A stretch of DNA of 18,875 nucleotides, taken from positions 1 through 18,875 of the forward strand of contig CAZZLN010000039.1 in the NCBI GenBank assembly GCA_964654945.1, in the 5' to 3' direction. The DNA comes from HGM11788 sp964654945. Lineage in GTDB: Bacteria; Bacillota; Clostridia; Lachnospirales; CAG-274. Position numbers and translations under genes: made by a program. Of this stretch, positions 7,030-14,064 are shown piece after piece. Under the pieces are notes generated by a model. The model was not told the DNA's origin. It saw only the letters and a program-made list of their open reading frames with translations, and did no database searches. Within the stretch, counting starts at the first letter, position 1. Each line of letters starts with the position of its first letter.

Positions 7030-7348
7030 TATTATATTCACTCTCCTTAATAAATTTTTCTACCTTGCCATAAAATTCCTCCCATTCTTTTTTCAGATTA
7101 TCCTTATACAGCTTTCCTGCTACAGTAAGATGATAATACTTTCTTGGGGGACCCTCAGTAGATTCTTTAAGATATGTTTCAAAATAATGTTCATTGGTCA
7201 GTCTTTTTAAAAGAGGATAAATTGTTCCCTCATTTACATCAATTACCTTTGATACCTCCGACACAAGCTCATAGCCATACATATCCTTATTTGTAACCGA
7301 AATTAAAACTATAAGCTCAAGAACACCTTTTTTAAACTGTGCATTCAA
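7022..7348 (-). CDS. PadR family transcriptional regulator
   Basis: A 108-residue DNA-binding repressor of the PadR-s1 type: a winged helix over about 5-85 (LELIVLISV..KDMYGYEL, then EGTIYPLLKRL, then PPRKYYHLTVAGK) with one C-terminal dimerisation helix at 86-105. The start is TTG at 7346-7348, with GGAGG at 7356-7360, seven bases away; the nearby ATG is out of frame. It is the first gene of a three-gene unit with the HAAS and 198-residue membrane proteins, all overlapping. The family commonly represses its own operon, and two dyads flank or overlap the promoter here (7379-7399 and 7411-7429). The inducer is unknown. Confidence 0.92.
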   Translation of the reverse strand: MNAQFKKGVLELIVLISVTNKDMYGYELVSEVSKVIDVNEGTIYPLLKRLTNEHYFETYLKESTEGPPRKYYHLTVAGKLYKDNLKKEWEEFYGKVEKFIKESEYNNE

Positions 7349-7378
7349 AACACTCCCTCCTTTATTTATTTTCTGATT

Positions 7379-7399
7379 ATAGTATATTATAACTACTAT
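7379..7399. promoter_or_regulatory. Candidate PadR operator overlapping the promoter
   Basis: ATAGTA (7379-7384) and TACTAT (7394-7399) with a 9-base centre, covering the -10 and spacer of the padR promoter. A second dyad with the same TACTA/TAGTA half-site lies at 7411-7429. Binding here would block RNA polymerase. The dyads are seen; that PadR binds them is inferred. Confidence 0.45.
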
Positions 7400-7409
7400 G
7401 TTTTGTCAA
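7381..7409 (-). promoter_or_regulatory. Sigma-A-type promoter for the PadR operon
   Basis: On the minus strand: a perfect TTGACA, 17 bases, TATACT (one mismatch). It lies 33 bases upstream of the padR TTG start. Confidence 0.7.
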
Positions 7410-7410
7410 G

Positions 7411-7429
7411 TACTAAATTTTAATTAGTA
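7411..7429. promoter_or_regulatory. Second dyad just upstream of the padR -35
   Basis: TACTAA (7411-7416) and TTAGTA (7424-7429) with a 7-base centre, immediately upstream of the TTGACA at 7404-7409. It shares the TACTA/TAGTA half-site with the dyad at 7379-7399. Confidence 0.35.
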
Positions 7430-7451
7430 TTAAATTTTTAATAAAAGCAAT

Positions 7452-7480
7452 AAAAAAAGGCTGCCAAAAATGACAGCCTT
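7452..7480 (-). terminator. Rho-independent terminator of the tsaE-tsaB-rimI-lon unit
   Basis: Stem AAGGCTG (7457-7463) with CAGCCTT (7474-7480), plus inner pairs, followed on the minus strand by a run of T (7452-7458 all A on the plus strand). It lies 55 bases past the Lon-like stop codon. It separates this unit from the PadR promoter. Confidence 0.85.
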
Positions 7481-7535
7481 AACGGCAACTAAAAATTATC
7501 GTTTTTCACAATTTTTAAAAAATGCCCTTAAATAA

Positions 7536-9929
7536 CTAATTAGTAATGCTGAGTTTGTAGTAACTCTTTAATTTTTCATAAACCTTATAATGTATGCTGT
7601 CCTTTGTAAAGCTTCCTCTTGCAAGAGGCTTTCCTGCCTTTGTATTCATAAGAAGCTCTATACCGTCGTCTATATTATCAATAGCATATATATGAAATTT
7701 ATTATTTTTGACAGCTTCAATAACTTCATTTTTTAAAACCAGATCCTTTATGTTGGCTCTTGGTATTATAACCCCCTGTTTGCCTGTAAGCCCTCTGTTT
7801 GAGCATATGTCAAAAAATCCCTCTATTTTATATGTTACACCGCCTATTGGCTGAATTTCTCCATGCTGATTCATACTGCCTGTAACTGCAAGCTCCTGAT
7901 TAACAGGAACCTCTGAAAGGCTTGAAATAATAGCATAGGTTTCTGTTGAAGAAGCACTGTCACCGTCAACACCTGAATAGCTCTGTTCAAAACAAATTCT
8001 GCAGCTTAGAGTAAGAGGAAATTTTTGAGCATATTTCCCTCCAAGATAGCCAGTAAGCACCTGAACACCCTTATTATGAATAGAACCGCTCATTTCAGCT
8101 TCCTTTTCAATATTAACAATTCCTGCTTTTCCTGTGTAAGTTGATGCGGTAATTCTTGTTGGTATACCAAATGTATGGTCGCAAAGCTCCATTACACACA
8201 GTCCGTTAATCTGCCCTATTTTGCTCCCTGCAGTATCAATCATAATTTCATTATCATTTATCATTTTTCTGTATTTCTTAGCGTAACCGTCAACTCTTTC
8301 CTCTCTTTTATCTATGGCTTTTTTCATATATTCAGCAGTAATATTTTCGCTTTCGGCAAGCCTTGCCCACACATCTGCCTCAGAAATAATATCACACAGT
8401 ATACCAAAACGGGTTGTCATTTTATCCTGTCTTTCTGCAATTCTGGCAGAAAATTCAAGAAGCACTGCCATACCTCCCCCGTCAATAGGAAGTATATTTT
8501 CTTTTTCGTTATAGGATTTTATAAAACCTATAACAGCATTAATATTATCTCTGTTTGATTCCATTTCATAGTCAAACATTGCACAAATTTTAAAAAGCTT
8601 TGAAAAATCATCATCGTGAATTTTTAAAAGCTCATAATAATACAAGCTTCCCACAATAACGACCTTAAAACTGACATCACATTCTTCAGGCTGAATACCC
8701 GCAACATTTATGCCTCCAAGCTGATATTCTTTAAGAGGTTCGATTTTAACCTTGCCTGTTTTTAAAATTTTTCTTAATGTGTCCCAAGCAAAAGCATTTC
8801 CAAATATATCAAAAGCATGGAAAATAATATAGCCTCCGTTTGCCTTATGAACAAGTCCGGGTTTTATTTTCATAAAATCCGTTACAAAATTTCCGTTTTC
8901 ACTTTCATATTCTATTTCACCTACAAGATTTGTGTAGGTGGGGTTAAAATCAACTATAACGGGAGCACCCTTTAGACTGCTGTTATCAACTATAAGATTA
9001 ACTTTGTATTTATAAAGAAAATCATCACTGCTCTTTTTATTAATCCATGGCATTACAGACGCTATAGGGTCATCGGAATTATCTTCATCGTCATTCATAA
9101 AATCTTCTATATTATTAAGTATATCTTCTTTAACATTTATAAGATAATCAGATACATCTCTGTTATCCACATACTTTTCCTGTATTGGAGTAATAAATCT
9201 GCCTGTAATCATAAGTCCTAAATTATAATCATATTTTGACATTTCCTGCTTGGCATTTTTGTCAATTTCCTTTATTTCTTTCATTGCTTTAGAGGCGAGA
9301 GCCTGAACCTCATCAGAGCCTTCAGATATACTTTCTTTTTCATCTTCACCAAGATTATCAAAATCATCTTCATTTATTGTTTTGCCATCTACAATAGGAA
9401 GAAAATATACTCCTCCGTTTTGACCTACCTTAACACCGAAATCATACTTTTTAGCTTCTTCAGTAAGCTTTTTAATAACATTGTCTTTCTTTTTCTGAAC
9501 TTCTTTTGAAATTCTTTCTCTTTCTTCTTCATACTCATATGAATTAAAAGCCTTTGGTATTTCAAGGGAAAGTATATTTGCAAGCTCCTCCATTGTATCT
9601 CTGAAATTTCTGCCTTCACCTGCTTTAAGCTTTAAAAGCTTAGGCTCATTGGGATTATGAAAATTATATATATAGCATAAATCATCAGGAGTTTTTTCCT
9701 TTGCTGCTATCTTTTTTGCAAATTCTTCTGCGAAGGTAGTTTTTCCGCTTGACGGCAGTCCTGATACATAAACATTATAACCCTTGTTTTTAATTCTGAG
9801 TCCAAATTCAAGAGCCTCTGCACCTGATGACTGACCAACTATATTATTATCGCTTTTTATATTTTCAGCATCTAAATTATTTTTATCGCAAAAATATTTC
9901 AATTCATTATATTTTAACTCTGTTATCAT
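7536..9929 (-). CDS. Lon-like ATP-dependent protease (AAA_32/LonB type)
   Basis: A 797-residue protease of the Lon family with an N-terminal ATPase and C-terminal peptidase in one chain but without the N-terminal substrate domain of classical LonA. IVGQSSGAEALEFGL at 30-44 leads into Walker A GLPSSGKTT at 57-65 (Lys63). A long helical, charged insert spans about 120-330. The Walker-B region is GGYIIFHAFDIFG near 365. The C-terminal Lon protease domain (about 565-770) has Ser658 in GDSAS and Lys701 in GGVTYKIEG. The 43-residue spacing is the same as the classical Lon Ser-Lys dyad, so it should be active. No membrane helices are seen, so it is cytosolic. The ATG at 9927-9929 has GAGGTG five bases upstream. 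The gene follows rimI by 11 bases and ends the tsaE-tsaB-rimI unit. It belongs to the clostridial LonB-like group; substrates are unknown. Confidence 0.92.
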   Translation of the reverse strand: MITELKYNELKYFCDKNNLDAENIKSDNNIVGQSSGAEALEFGLRIKNKGYNVYVSGLPSSGKTTFAEEFAKKIAAKEKTPDDLCYIYNFHNPNEPKLLKLKAGEGRNFRDTMEELANILSLEIPKAFNSYEYEEERERISKEVQKKKDNVIKKLTEEAKKYDFGVKVGQNGGVYFLPIVDGKTINEDDFDNLGEDEKESISEGSDEVQALASKAMKEIKEIDKNAKQEMSKYDYNLGLMITGRFITPIQEKYVDNRDVSDYLINVKEDILNNIEDFMNDDEDNSDDPIASVMPWINKKSSDDFLYKYKVNLIVDNSSLKGAPVIVDFNPTYTNLVGEIEYESENGNFVTDFMKIKPGLVHKANGGYIIFHAFDIFGNAFAWDTLRKILKTGKVKIEPLKEYQLGGINVAGIQPEECDVSFKVVIVGSLYYYELLKIHDDDFSKLFKICAMFDYEMESNRDNINAVIGFIKSYNEKENILPIDGGGMAVLLEFSARIAERQDKMTTRFGILCDIISEADVWARLAESENITAEYMKKAIDKREERVDGYAKKYRKMINDNEIMIDTAGSKIGQINGLCVMELCDHTFGIPTRITASTYTGKAGIVNIEKEAEMSGSIHNKGVQVLTGYLGGKYAQKFPLTLSCRICFEQSYSGVDGDSASSTETYAIISSLSEVPVNQELAVTGSMNQHGEIQPIGGVTYKIEGFFDICSNRGLTGKQGVIIPRANIKDLVLKNEVIEAVKNNKFHIYAIDNIDDGIELLMNTKAGKPLARGSFTKDSIHYKVYEKLKSYYKLSITN

Positions 9930-9940
9930 AACAACACCTC

Positions 9941-10390
9941 TTAACTTAGTTCATCAATGAACATATTCCACATTATATAGGCATCTTCTTTATTGTCCTC
10001 ATAATATTCCTTACGAATACCATCGAGTTTAAAACCGTTTTTAATATAAAGACCAAGAGCTGCCCTATTGCTTTTTCTCACTTCAAGAGTAAGACCTATC
10101 ATTTCTTTTTTCTTGGCTATTTCAATCATATTTTTTATAATTGCATCTCCGACACCCTTTTGTCTGTAATCTCTGTGGACTGCAACATTAGTTATATGCC
10201 CCTCGGTTACAACGTGCCACATACCGCCATAGCCAATGACCTTGCTGTCCTCAAGTGCAACAATATATATGGCAAGCTTATTTTTCAGCTCATCTTCAAC
10301 AGATTTTCTTGTCCAGGGTATGGCAAAGGAGTCCTTTTCAATTTCCATAATACCGTCTATATGTTCAGCAGCCATATATTTAATTTCCAT
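9941..10390 (-). CDS. rimI: Ribosomal protein S18-alanine N-acetyltransferase
   Basis: A 149-residue GNAT acetyltransferase. By family it acetylates the N-terminal alanine of ribosomal protein S18 using acetyl-CoA. The CoA pyrophosphate loop RQKGVG lies at about 96-101 after VAVHRDY. The C-terminal half, EVRKSNRAALGLYIKNGFKLDGIRKEYY, is typical of RimI. The ATG at 10388-10390 overlaps the tsaB stop by 11 bases and has GGAG six bases upstream. The tsaE-tsaB-rimI order supports RimI over a generic GNAT, although clostridial members have been tested little. Confidence 0.9.
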   Translation of the reverse strand: MEIKYMAAEHIDGIMEIEKDSFAIPWTRKSVEDELKNKLAIYIVALEDSKVIGYGGMWHVVTEGHITNVAVHRDYRQKGVGDAIIKNMIEIAKKKEMIGLTLEVRKSNRAALGLYIKNGFKLDGIRKEYYEDNKEDAYIMWNMFIDELS

Positions 10391-11072
10391 ATTTATTTTT
10401 CTCCTCTAACTCTCTTTCAGCCTGAGATTTTCTGAGATATATAATTTCAAAATCATTGCAGCACACAGCATCATTTTCTCTTTGCATTGCCAAAGCTCCT
10501 ATATTTGCTGCTCTTTGCATATTTGAACACACAGGAGCAATGTCATAGCCTGCCTTTATAATTTTATCTTTGAAAACAGGCACACCATCACCTAAAAAAA
10601 CTGCATCATCACTGATTTCTGAGGCAATATTAATAAGCTTGTCAATGTCACACGCCATATAATCGGTTATTCTTTCAAATCTCTCTAAGCAGGAATAAAT
10701 TGCAGTATACACCTGATTTCTTCTTGCATCCATAACAGGCACTACAATTTTATTGCTGAAAGGCAAATTATATGCAAGACCGTCAAGAGTAGGAACAGGT
10801 ATAATTTTTTTATCAAGTCCATGTGCCAGTCCCTTTGCTGTGGCAGCTCCGATTCTAAGACCCGTAAAGCTTCCGGGCCCGCTTGCACAGGCAATATAAT
10901 CCACCTCTGATAAATCAGCCAAAACCATTTTTGAAAGCTGCTCCACCATAGGCATAATTGTCTGGGAATGAGTTTTTTTAAAATTAGTGGTAAATTCAGC
11001 TATAGTTTTATTTTCATCTACAAGTGCCACACTTGCAACAAGTCCTGTTGTGTCAAGAGCTAAAATTTTCAT
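10380..11072 (-). CDS. tsaB: tRNA t6A37 threonylcarbamoyltransferase complex subunit TsaB
   Basis: A 230-residue ASKHA-fold protein, the non-catalytic partner of TsaD (not in the window) in making N6-threonylcarbamoyladenosine at position 37 of ANN-decoding tRNAs. Visible signatures are MKILALDTTGLVASVAL at the start, HSQTIMPMV at about 35-43, and the family motif ASGPGSFTGLRIGAATAKGLA at about 63-83. Length is usual. Its ATG overlaps the tsaE TGA by 4 bases (ATGA), with GAGGTG just upstream, so translation is coupled. Confidence 0.95.
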   Translation of the reverse strand: MKILALDTTGLVASVALVDENKTIAEFTTNFKKTHSQTIMPMVEQLSKMVLADLSEVDYIACASGPGSFTGLRIGAATAKGLAHGLDKKIIPVPTLDGLAYNLPFSNKIVVPVMDARRNQVYTAIYSCLERFERITDYMACDIDKLINIASEISDDAVFLGDGVPVFKDKIIKAGYDIAPVCSNMQRAANIGALAMQRENDAVCCNDFEIIYLRKSQAERELEEKNKYGN

Positions 11073-11488
11073 TGTTTCACCTCGATTTTTCTGTAAGAAA
11101 GTCCTTTCTCAAGATTTTTTTCAATATTTATCCAGCATACATTTTCAGGAAGCAGCTCTTTAATAAGCTCTGCCCATTCTATTAAGCAAACTCCGTCCCC
11201 AAAGAAATATTCTTCATATCCTATATCATACATTTCATCGGCATCACTGATTCTGTAAACATCAAAATGATAAAAAGGCAGCCTGCCATTATATTCATTT
11301 AAAATAGTAAATGTGGGACTTGTAATATGGTCAGAAATTTCAAGTCCTTCTGCAAAGCCTTTTGTAAATACAGTTTTCCCCACACCTAAATCACCATTTA
11401 AGCAAAATATATCTCCAACCTTTGCTTTTTGTGAAAGCTTATATCCTATATTTTTAGTTTCTTCTTCAGAGTATACTTCATAAATCAT
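11069..11488 (-). CDS. tsaE: tRNA t6A37 biosynthesis ATPase TsaE
   Basis: A 139-residue P-loop ATPase that drives turnover of the TsaB-TsaD complex in t6A synthesis. Walker A NGDLGVGKT lies at 31-39 (Lys38, Thr39). SPTFTILNEY, then FYHFDVYR, then CLIEWAE are the other TsaE signatures. The ATG at 11486-11488 has GGAG eight bases upstream. It is the first gene of the tsaE-tsaB-rimI-lon unit, just after the terminator of dpaAB. Confidence 0.95.
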   Translation of the reverse strand: MIYEVYSEEETKNIGYKLSQKAKVGDIFCLNGDLGVGKTVFTKGFAEGLEISDHITSPTFTILNEYNGRLPFYHFDVYRISDADEMYDIGYEEYFFGDGVCLIEWAELIKELLPENVCWINIEKNLEKGLSYRKIEVKQ

Positions 11489-11521
11489 AATTATTTCTCC
11501 ATATAATCATTATAATTGTTA

Positions 11522-11550
11522 ATGATAACATATTTTTATAAATATTGCAA
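11522..11550 (-). promoter_or_regulatory. Candidate promoter for the tsaE unit
   Basis: On the minus strand: TTGCAA, 17 bases, TATCAT. It lies between the dpaB terminator and the tsaE start. The region is AT-rich, so other placements are possible. Confidence 0.45.
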
Positions 11551-11570
11551 TACCGCCATTCTCATAAAGA

Positions 11571-11610
11571 AAAACCTCTGCCTGCACAATATATGTGTAA
11601 TAACAGAGGT
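11571..11610 (-). terminator. Rho-independent terminator of dpaAB
   Basis: Outer stem ACCTCTG (11574-11580) with CAGAGGT (11604-11610). An inner helix (GCACA with TGTGT) continues it across a bulge. On the minus strand TTTTTCTTT follows. It begins 28 bases past the dpaB stop. Confidence 0.7.
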
Positions 11611-11637
11611 ATAAATATATCATATTTAAAGGGTGTT

Positions 11638-12216
11638 CTAAAGTAAAACAGGCTGAATTTGCTTACCCTTAACAGCCATCTCAACAGTATCTCCTATTAA
11701 ATTAAAATCCGCTATCATAGACAATGGTTTTTTCTCAAAATTATCCTGACCAAAAGGCACAAAATATATATTTTTTCTTATTATAAGTCCGCCTATATTT
11801 TTAAGTGAAACACCAAGAGCATCATTTGTTGCAAGGGCTATAACAACCGGCTTATTATTTCTAAGATGAGCTTTTACAGCCATAGTTACAGGCGTATCTG
11901 TAATTCCCAAATTAATCTTCGCCATAGTGTTTGATGTGCATGGAGCCACAACCATAATATCAAGCTTATTTTTAGGTCCTATAGGTTCAGCTTCTTTTAT
12001 AGTATCTATAATTATATTCCCCGTAATTTCTTCTATTTTATTTCTTATTTCATAGGCAGTTCCAAATCTTGTATCTGTCAAGCCTGAGTTATAGCTCATT
12101 ATCGGATAAATATTGACGCCTATTTTTTTTAGCTTCACAATTTCATCAATAACATTATTTAATGTACAAAATGAACCACACATACACAAGCCCATATTTA
12201 ATCCCTTCAGGCTCAT
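11638..12216 (-). CDS. dpaB: Dipicolinate synthase subunit B
   Basis: A 192-residue flavoprotein-like subunit (SpoVFB) that with DpaA converts a dihydrodipicolinate-pathway intermediate to dipicolinic acid in the mother cell; the product fills the spore core with calcium. It follows Bacillus SpoVFB closely in pattern: SLKGLNMGLCMCGSFCT at the N-terminus, TRFG near 49, TIKEAEPIGPK at about 73-83, DIMVVAPCTSNTMAKI, VKAHLRNNKPVV, ATNDALG, and FVPFGQDNFEKKPLSM towards the end. The ATG at 12214-12216 has a very strong GGAGGTGAT immediately upstream. It follows dpaA by 52 bases and is closed by its own terminator. Confidence 0.95.
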   Translation of the reverse strand: MSLKGLNMGLCMCGSFCTLNNVIDEIVKLKKIGVNIYPIMSYNSGLTDTRFGTAYEIRNKIEEITGNIIIDTIKEAEPIGPKNKLDIMVVAPCTSNTMAKINLGITDTPVTMAVKAHLRNNKPVVIALATNDALGVSLKNIGGLIIRKNIYFVPFGQDNFEKKPLSMIADFNLIGDTVEMAVKGKQIQPVLL

Positions 12217-12268
12217 TATATCACCTCCATTGTATACTATGATACTTGTATATTCTCTGTGATACTAA

Positions 12269-13120
12269 TTAACCCTCTATAGCTATTGAAATTACAATGT
12301 CCTTTAATATTTCTGCGGCAGTACAGGGTGCAGTTCTGCCGGGTATTCCGGGACAGTAAAGAGCCTTTATATTTAACTTTTTGGCATAACTGAAATCCAC
12401 TCCCCCGGGAGCCTGTGCCAAATCCAAAATTATACTATCTTTAGATATTTTTTTTAAAATTTCTTTATCAATAACCAAAGCAGGTGCAGTATTAAATATA
12501 AAATCAAAGCTGTCTGCATAAGCCAAAAGCTCATCAATATTTATTGATTTCATACCAAAGGCATCTATGTAGGCTTTATCAATCTGTTTTCTGTATGTAA
12601 CAGTAACATCTGCACCTATGCAGTTTAATGTTCTTGATAGAATTTTACCGCATCTTCCATAGCCGATTACAAGTGCCTTGCTGCCAAAAAGAGTTTTGTC
12701 GCTTTCTTCAATAGCAGTCATTATTGCACCCTCGGCAGTTGGAATTGCATTTTTTACGGCAACCTCCTCATATTTAAAAAAATCGTATATGGCTACACCC
12801 TTTGACATAAATTTTTTATAAAGCTTGTCACTTACAACTCCGCAGATAACGGTTTTTATTCCGGCTCTGTTGGCATATAAAATAAAATCATCAACACTCA
12901 TATTGACATTGTTTAAACACACATTTTTATTATCCTTTGTAAAAGGTATGGGTGCTATTATAATATCCGAATTATAAAGAGCGGTATTAATATTATCACA
13001 GCATTTTATAATAAACTGATTATCATAAGCCTTTACACTGTATCCGTCTTTAATAAGCAAATCATATAAATATTTATATCTGTAATCTCCGCCCATAATT
13101 GTAAAACCAATTTTACTCAA
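12269..13120 (-). CDS. dpaA: Dipicolinate synthase subunit A
   Basis: A 283-residue NAD(P)-binding subunit (SpoVFA). An N-terminal domain begins KIGFTIMGGDYRYKYL. The family signature IPTAEGAIMTAIEESD leads into a Rossmann domain with VIGYGRCG at about 151-158. LDLAQAPGGVDFSYAKKLNIKALYCPGIPG near the C-terminus is also typical. I chose TTG at 13118-13120. The longer in-frame GTG at 13127-13129 lies inside the GAGGTGAT ribosome binding site (13125-13132), which is five bases from the TTG. Sporulation expression is expected (sigma-K in known species). A CATATTTTA element at 13140-13148 fits a sigma-K -10, but its -35 is poor. With dpaB it marks the organism as spore-forming. Confidence 0.94.
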   Translation of the reverse strand: MSKIGFTIMGGDYRYKYLYDLLIKDGYSVKAYDNQFIIKCCDNINTALYNSDIIIAPIPFTKDNKNVCLNNVNMSVDDFILYANRAGIKTVICGVVSDKLYKKFMSKGVAIYDFFKYEEVAVKNAIPTAEGAIMTAIEESDKTLFGSKALVIGYGRCGKILSRTLNCIGADVTVTYRKQIDKAYIDAFGMKSINIDELLAYADSFDFIFNTAPALVIDKEILKKISKDSIILDLAQAPGGVDFSYAKKLNIKALYCPGIPGRTAPCTAAEILKDIVISIAIEG

Positions 13121-13139
13121 AAAAATCACCTCGTAAATA

Positions 13140-13148
13140 TAAAATATG
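13140..13148 (-). promoter_or_regulatory. Possible sigma-K -10 element before dpaA
   Basis: Minus-strand CATATTTTA matches CATA-N3-TA, but no AC-type -35 lies 15-17 bases upstream. The predicted start would fall almost on the ribosome binding site. It is reported because dpaA orthologues are sigma-K genes; AT-rich DNA makes chance matches easy. Confidence 0.25.
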
Positions 13149-13152
13149 CAAG

Positions 13153-13170
13153 GTGATTAATATTAATTAC
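13153..13170. repeat. 18-bp near-perfect palindrome between the SLH lipoprotein gene and dpaA
   Basis: GTGATTAATATTAATTAC has one mismatched base pair. The centre ATTAATATTAAT is a perfect 12-bp palindrome. It fills the middle of a 44-base gap, directly upstream of the candidate -10 at 13140-13148. It may be a regulator site or a weak transcription end of the upstream gene. Confidence 0.45.
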
Positions 13171-13173
13171 AAA

Positions 13174-13998
13174 TTATGCACTTCCGGGAGAAATTTGATA
13201 TTTTCCCTCTTTATCAAAGGTAATATCAATTTTTTCTCCTGCACTATATAAATTTTCACTGTTGTCTGCATTAAATTCTCTCACAGCTCCATTAAGCTTT
13301 ATTGTTATATTTGAATCATCAGCAGCAATTATTTCAGCATTTTTTAAAATCGGAGCCGTATCAATTATTCTGGATATGCCAAGTATTTCATTTTCTTTCA
13401 TTGTTACTCTGACTATTTTATCTTCATAAGGTGAAAAATCTATACCCTCAACTCCTCTTAAACCGCCATTACACAGTATGTACTTATCTCCAAGCTCCTT
13501 ACATTGCTTTCCTGTTGCATACACAAAAATATCACACTCTGTCACACTGTTTCCTGTTGCTTTATTAAATGCTTCAAGCCAAATTTTATATGATATAGGC
13601 CTGTCCTTGTCAGCTTCACTGAATTTAAGCTCAAAATTTCCCGAAGAATTAATTTTCTTAATAAGTATCTGTGCCTGTTTAAGAGTAAGATTTTCCTCCG
13701 GTGAAAAATTTTCTTCATCAGTTCCCGCAATCAATTCAGCATTATAAGCAGCATTTATATATTTATCATACCACTTTCCAATATCAGTGTCCTTAAATGT
13801 TATTGTTCTTTCAAGATTATTTATTTCATTTAAGCTGTATCTTCCAAGAGCAAGCATCTTAGCCGTTTCTGCTCTGGTGACCGGCTCTTTTTCTCCTATA
13901 AAACCGATTTCCGCCTCTTTATTATTTAATTCAGCATTTTTTTGATTACAGCCTGAAAAACAAATAATCATTATAATTAAAACAATTATCCTTAGCAT
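13174..13998 (-). CDS. Predicted lipoprotein with SLH-like domain
   Basis: A 274-residue exported protein. The N-terminus is a lipoprotein signal: a hydrophobic run, then CFSGC with the lipid-bearing Cys at 17. Residues about 38-116 look like one and a half to two S-layer homology repeats (EPVTRAETAKMLAL; FKDTDIGKWYDKYINAAYNAELIAGTDEENFSPEENLTLKQAQILI), which usually bind cell wall polymers. The rest (about 125-274) is a beta-rich region I do not recognise, including a Cys-flanked segment and two short repeated-looking strands. The ATG at 13996-13998 has AAGGAGG seven bases upstream. It lies 44 bases upstream of dpaA on the same strand, so it may be cotranscribed and linked to spore formation, but that is only context. 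No clear promoter is seen in 13999-14064. Confidence 0.8.
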   Translation of the reverse strand: MLRIIVLIIMIICFSGCNQKNAELNNKEAEIGFIGEKEPVTRAETAKMLALGRYSLNEINNLERTITFKDTDIGKWYDKYINAAYNAELIAGTDEENFSPEENLTLKQAQILIKKINSSGNFELKFSEADKDRPISYKIWLEAFNKATGNSVTECDIFVYATGKQCKELGDKYILCNGGLRGVEGIDFSPYEDKIVRVTMKENEILGISRIIDTAPILKNAEIIAADDSNITIKLNGAVREFNADNSENLYSAGEKIDITFDKEGKYQISPGSA

Positions 13999-14064
13999 AT
14001 ATAATCCTCCTTAGTTTATACTAATTCAACATATTAATTATATATGAGGATAATTTAATTATTA

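Noticed and set aside
7039..7041. GTG as start of the HAAS gene.
   Set aside because: It is only one base from the AAGGAG ribosome binding site and adds four residues not in the family pattern. ATG at 7027-7029 is preferred.
8175..8558. 127-codon plus-strand frame opposite the Lon-like gene.
   Set aside because: It lies wholly antisense to a conserved protease domain, has no ribosome binding site, and its translation is low-complexity Ser/Phe/Ile typical of a shadow frame.
13127..13129. GTG as start of dpaA.
   Set aside because: It is part of the GAGGTGAT ribosome binding site itself. TTG at 13118-13120 has proper spacing.
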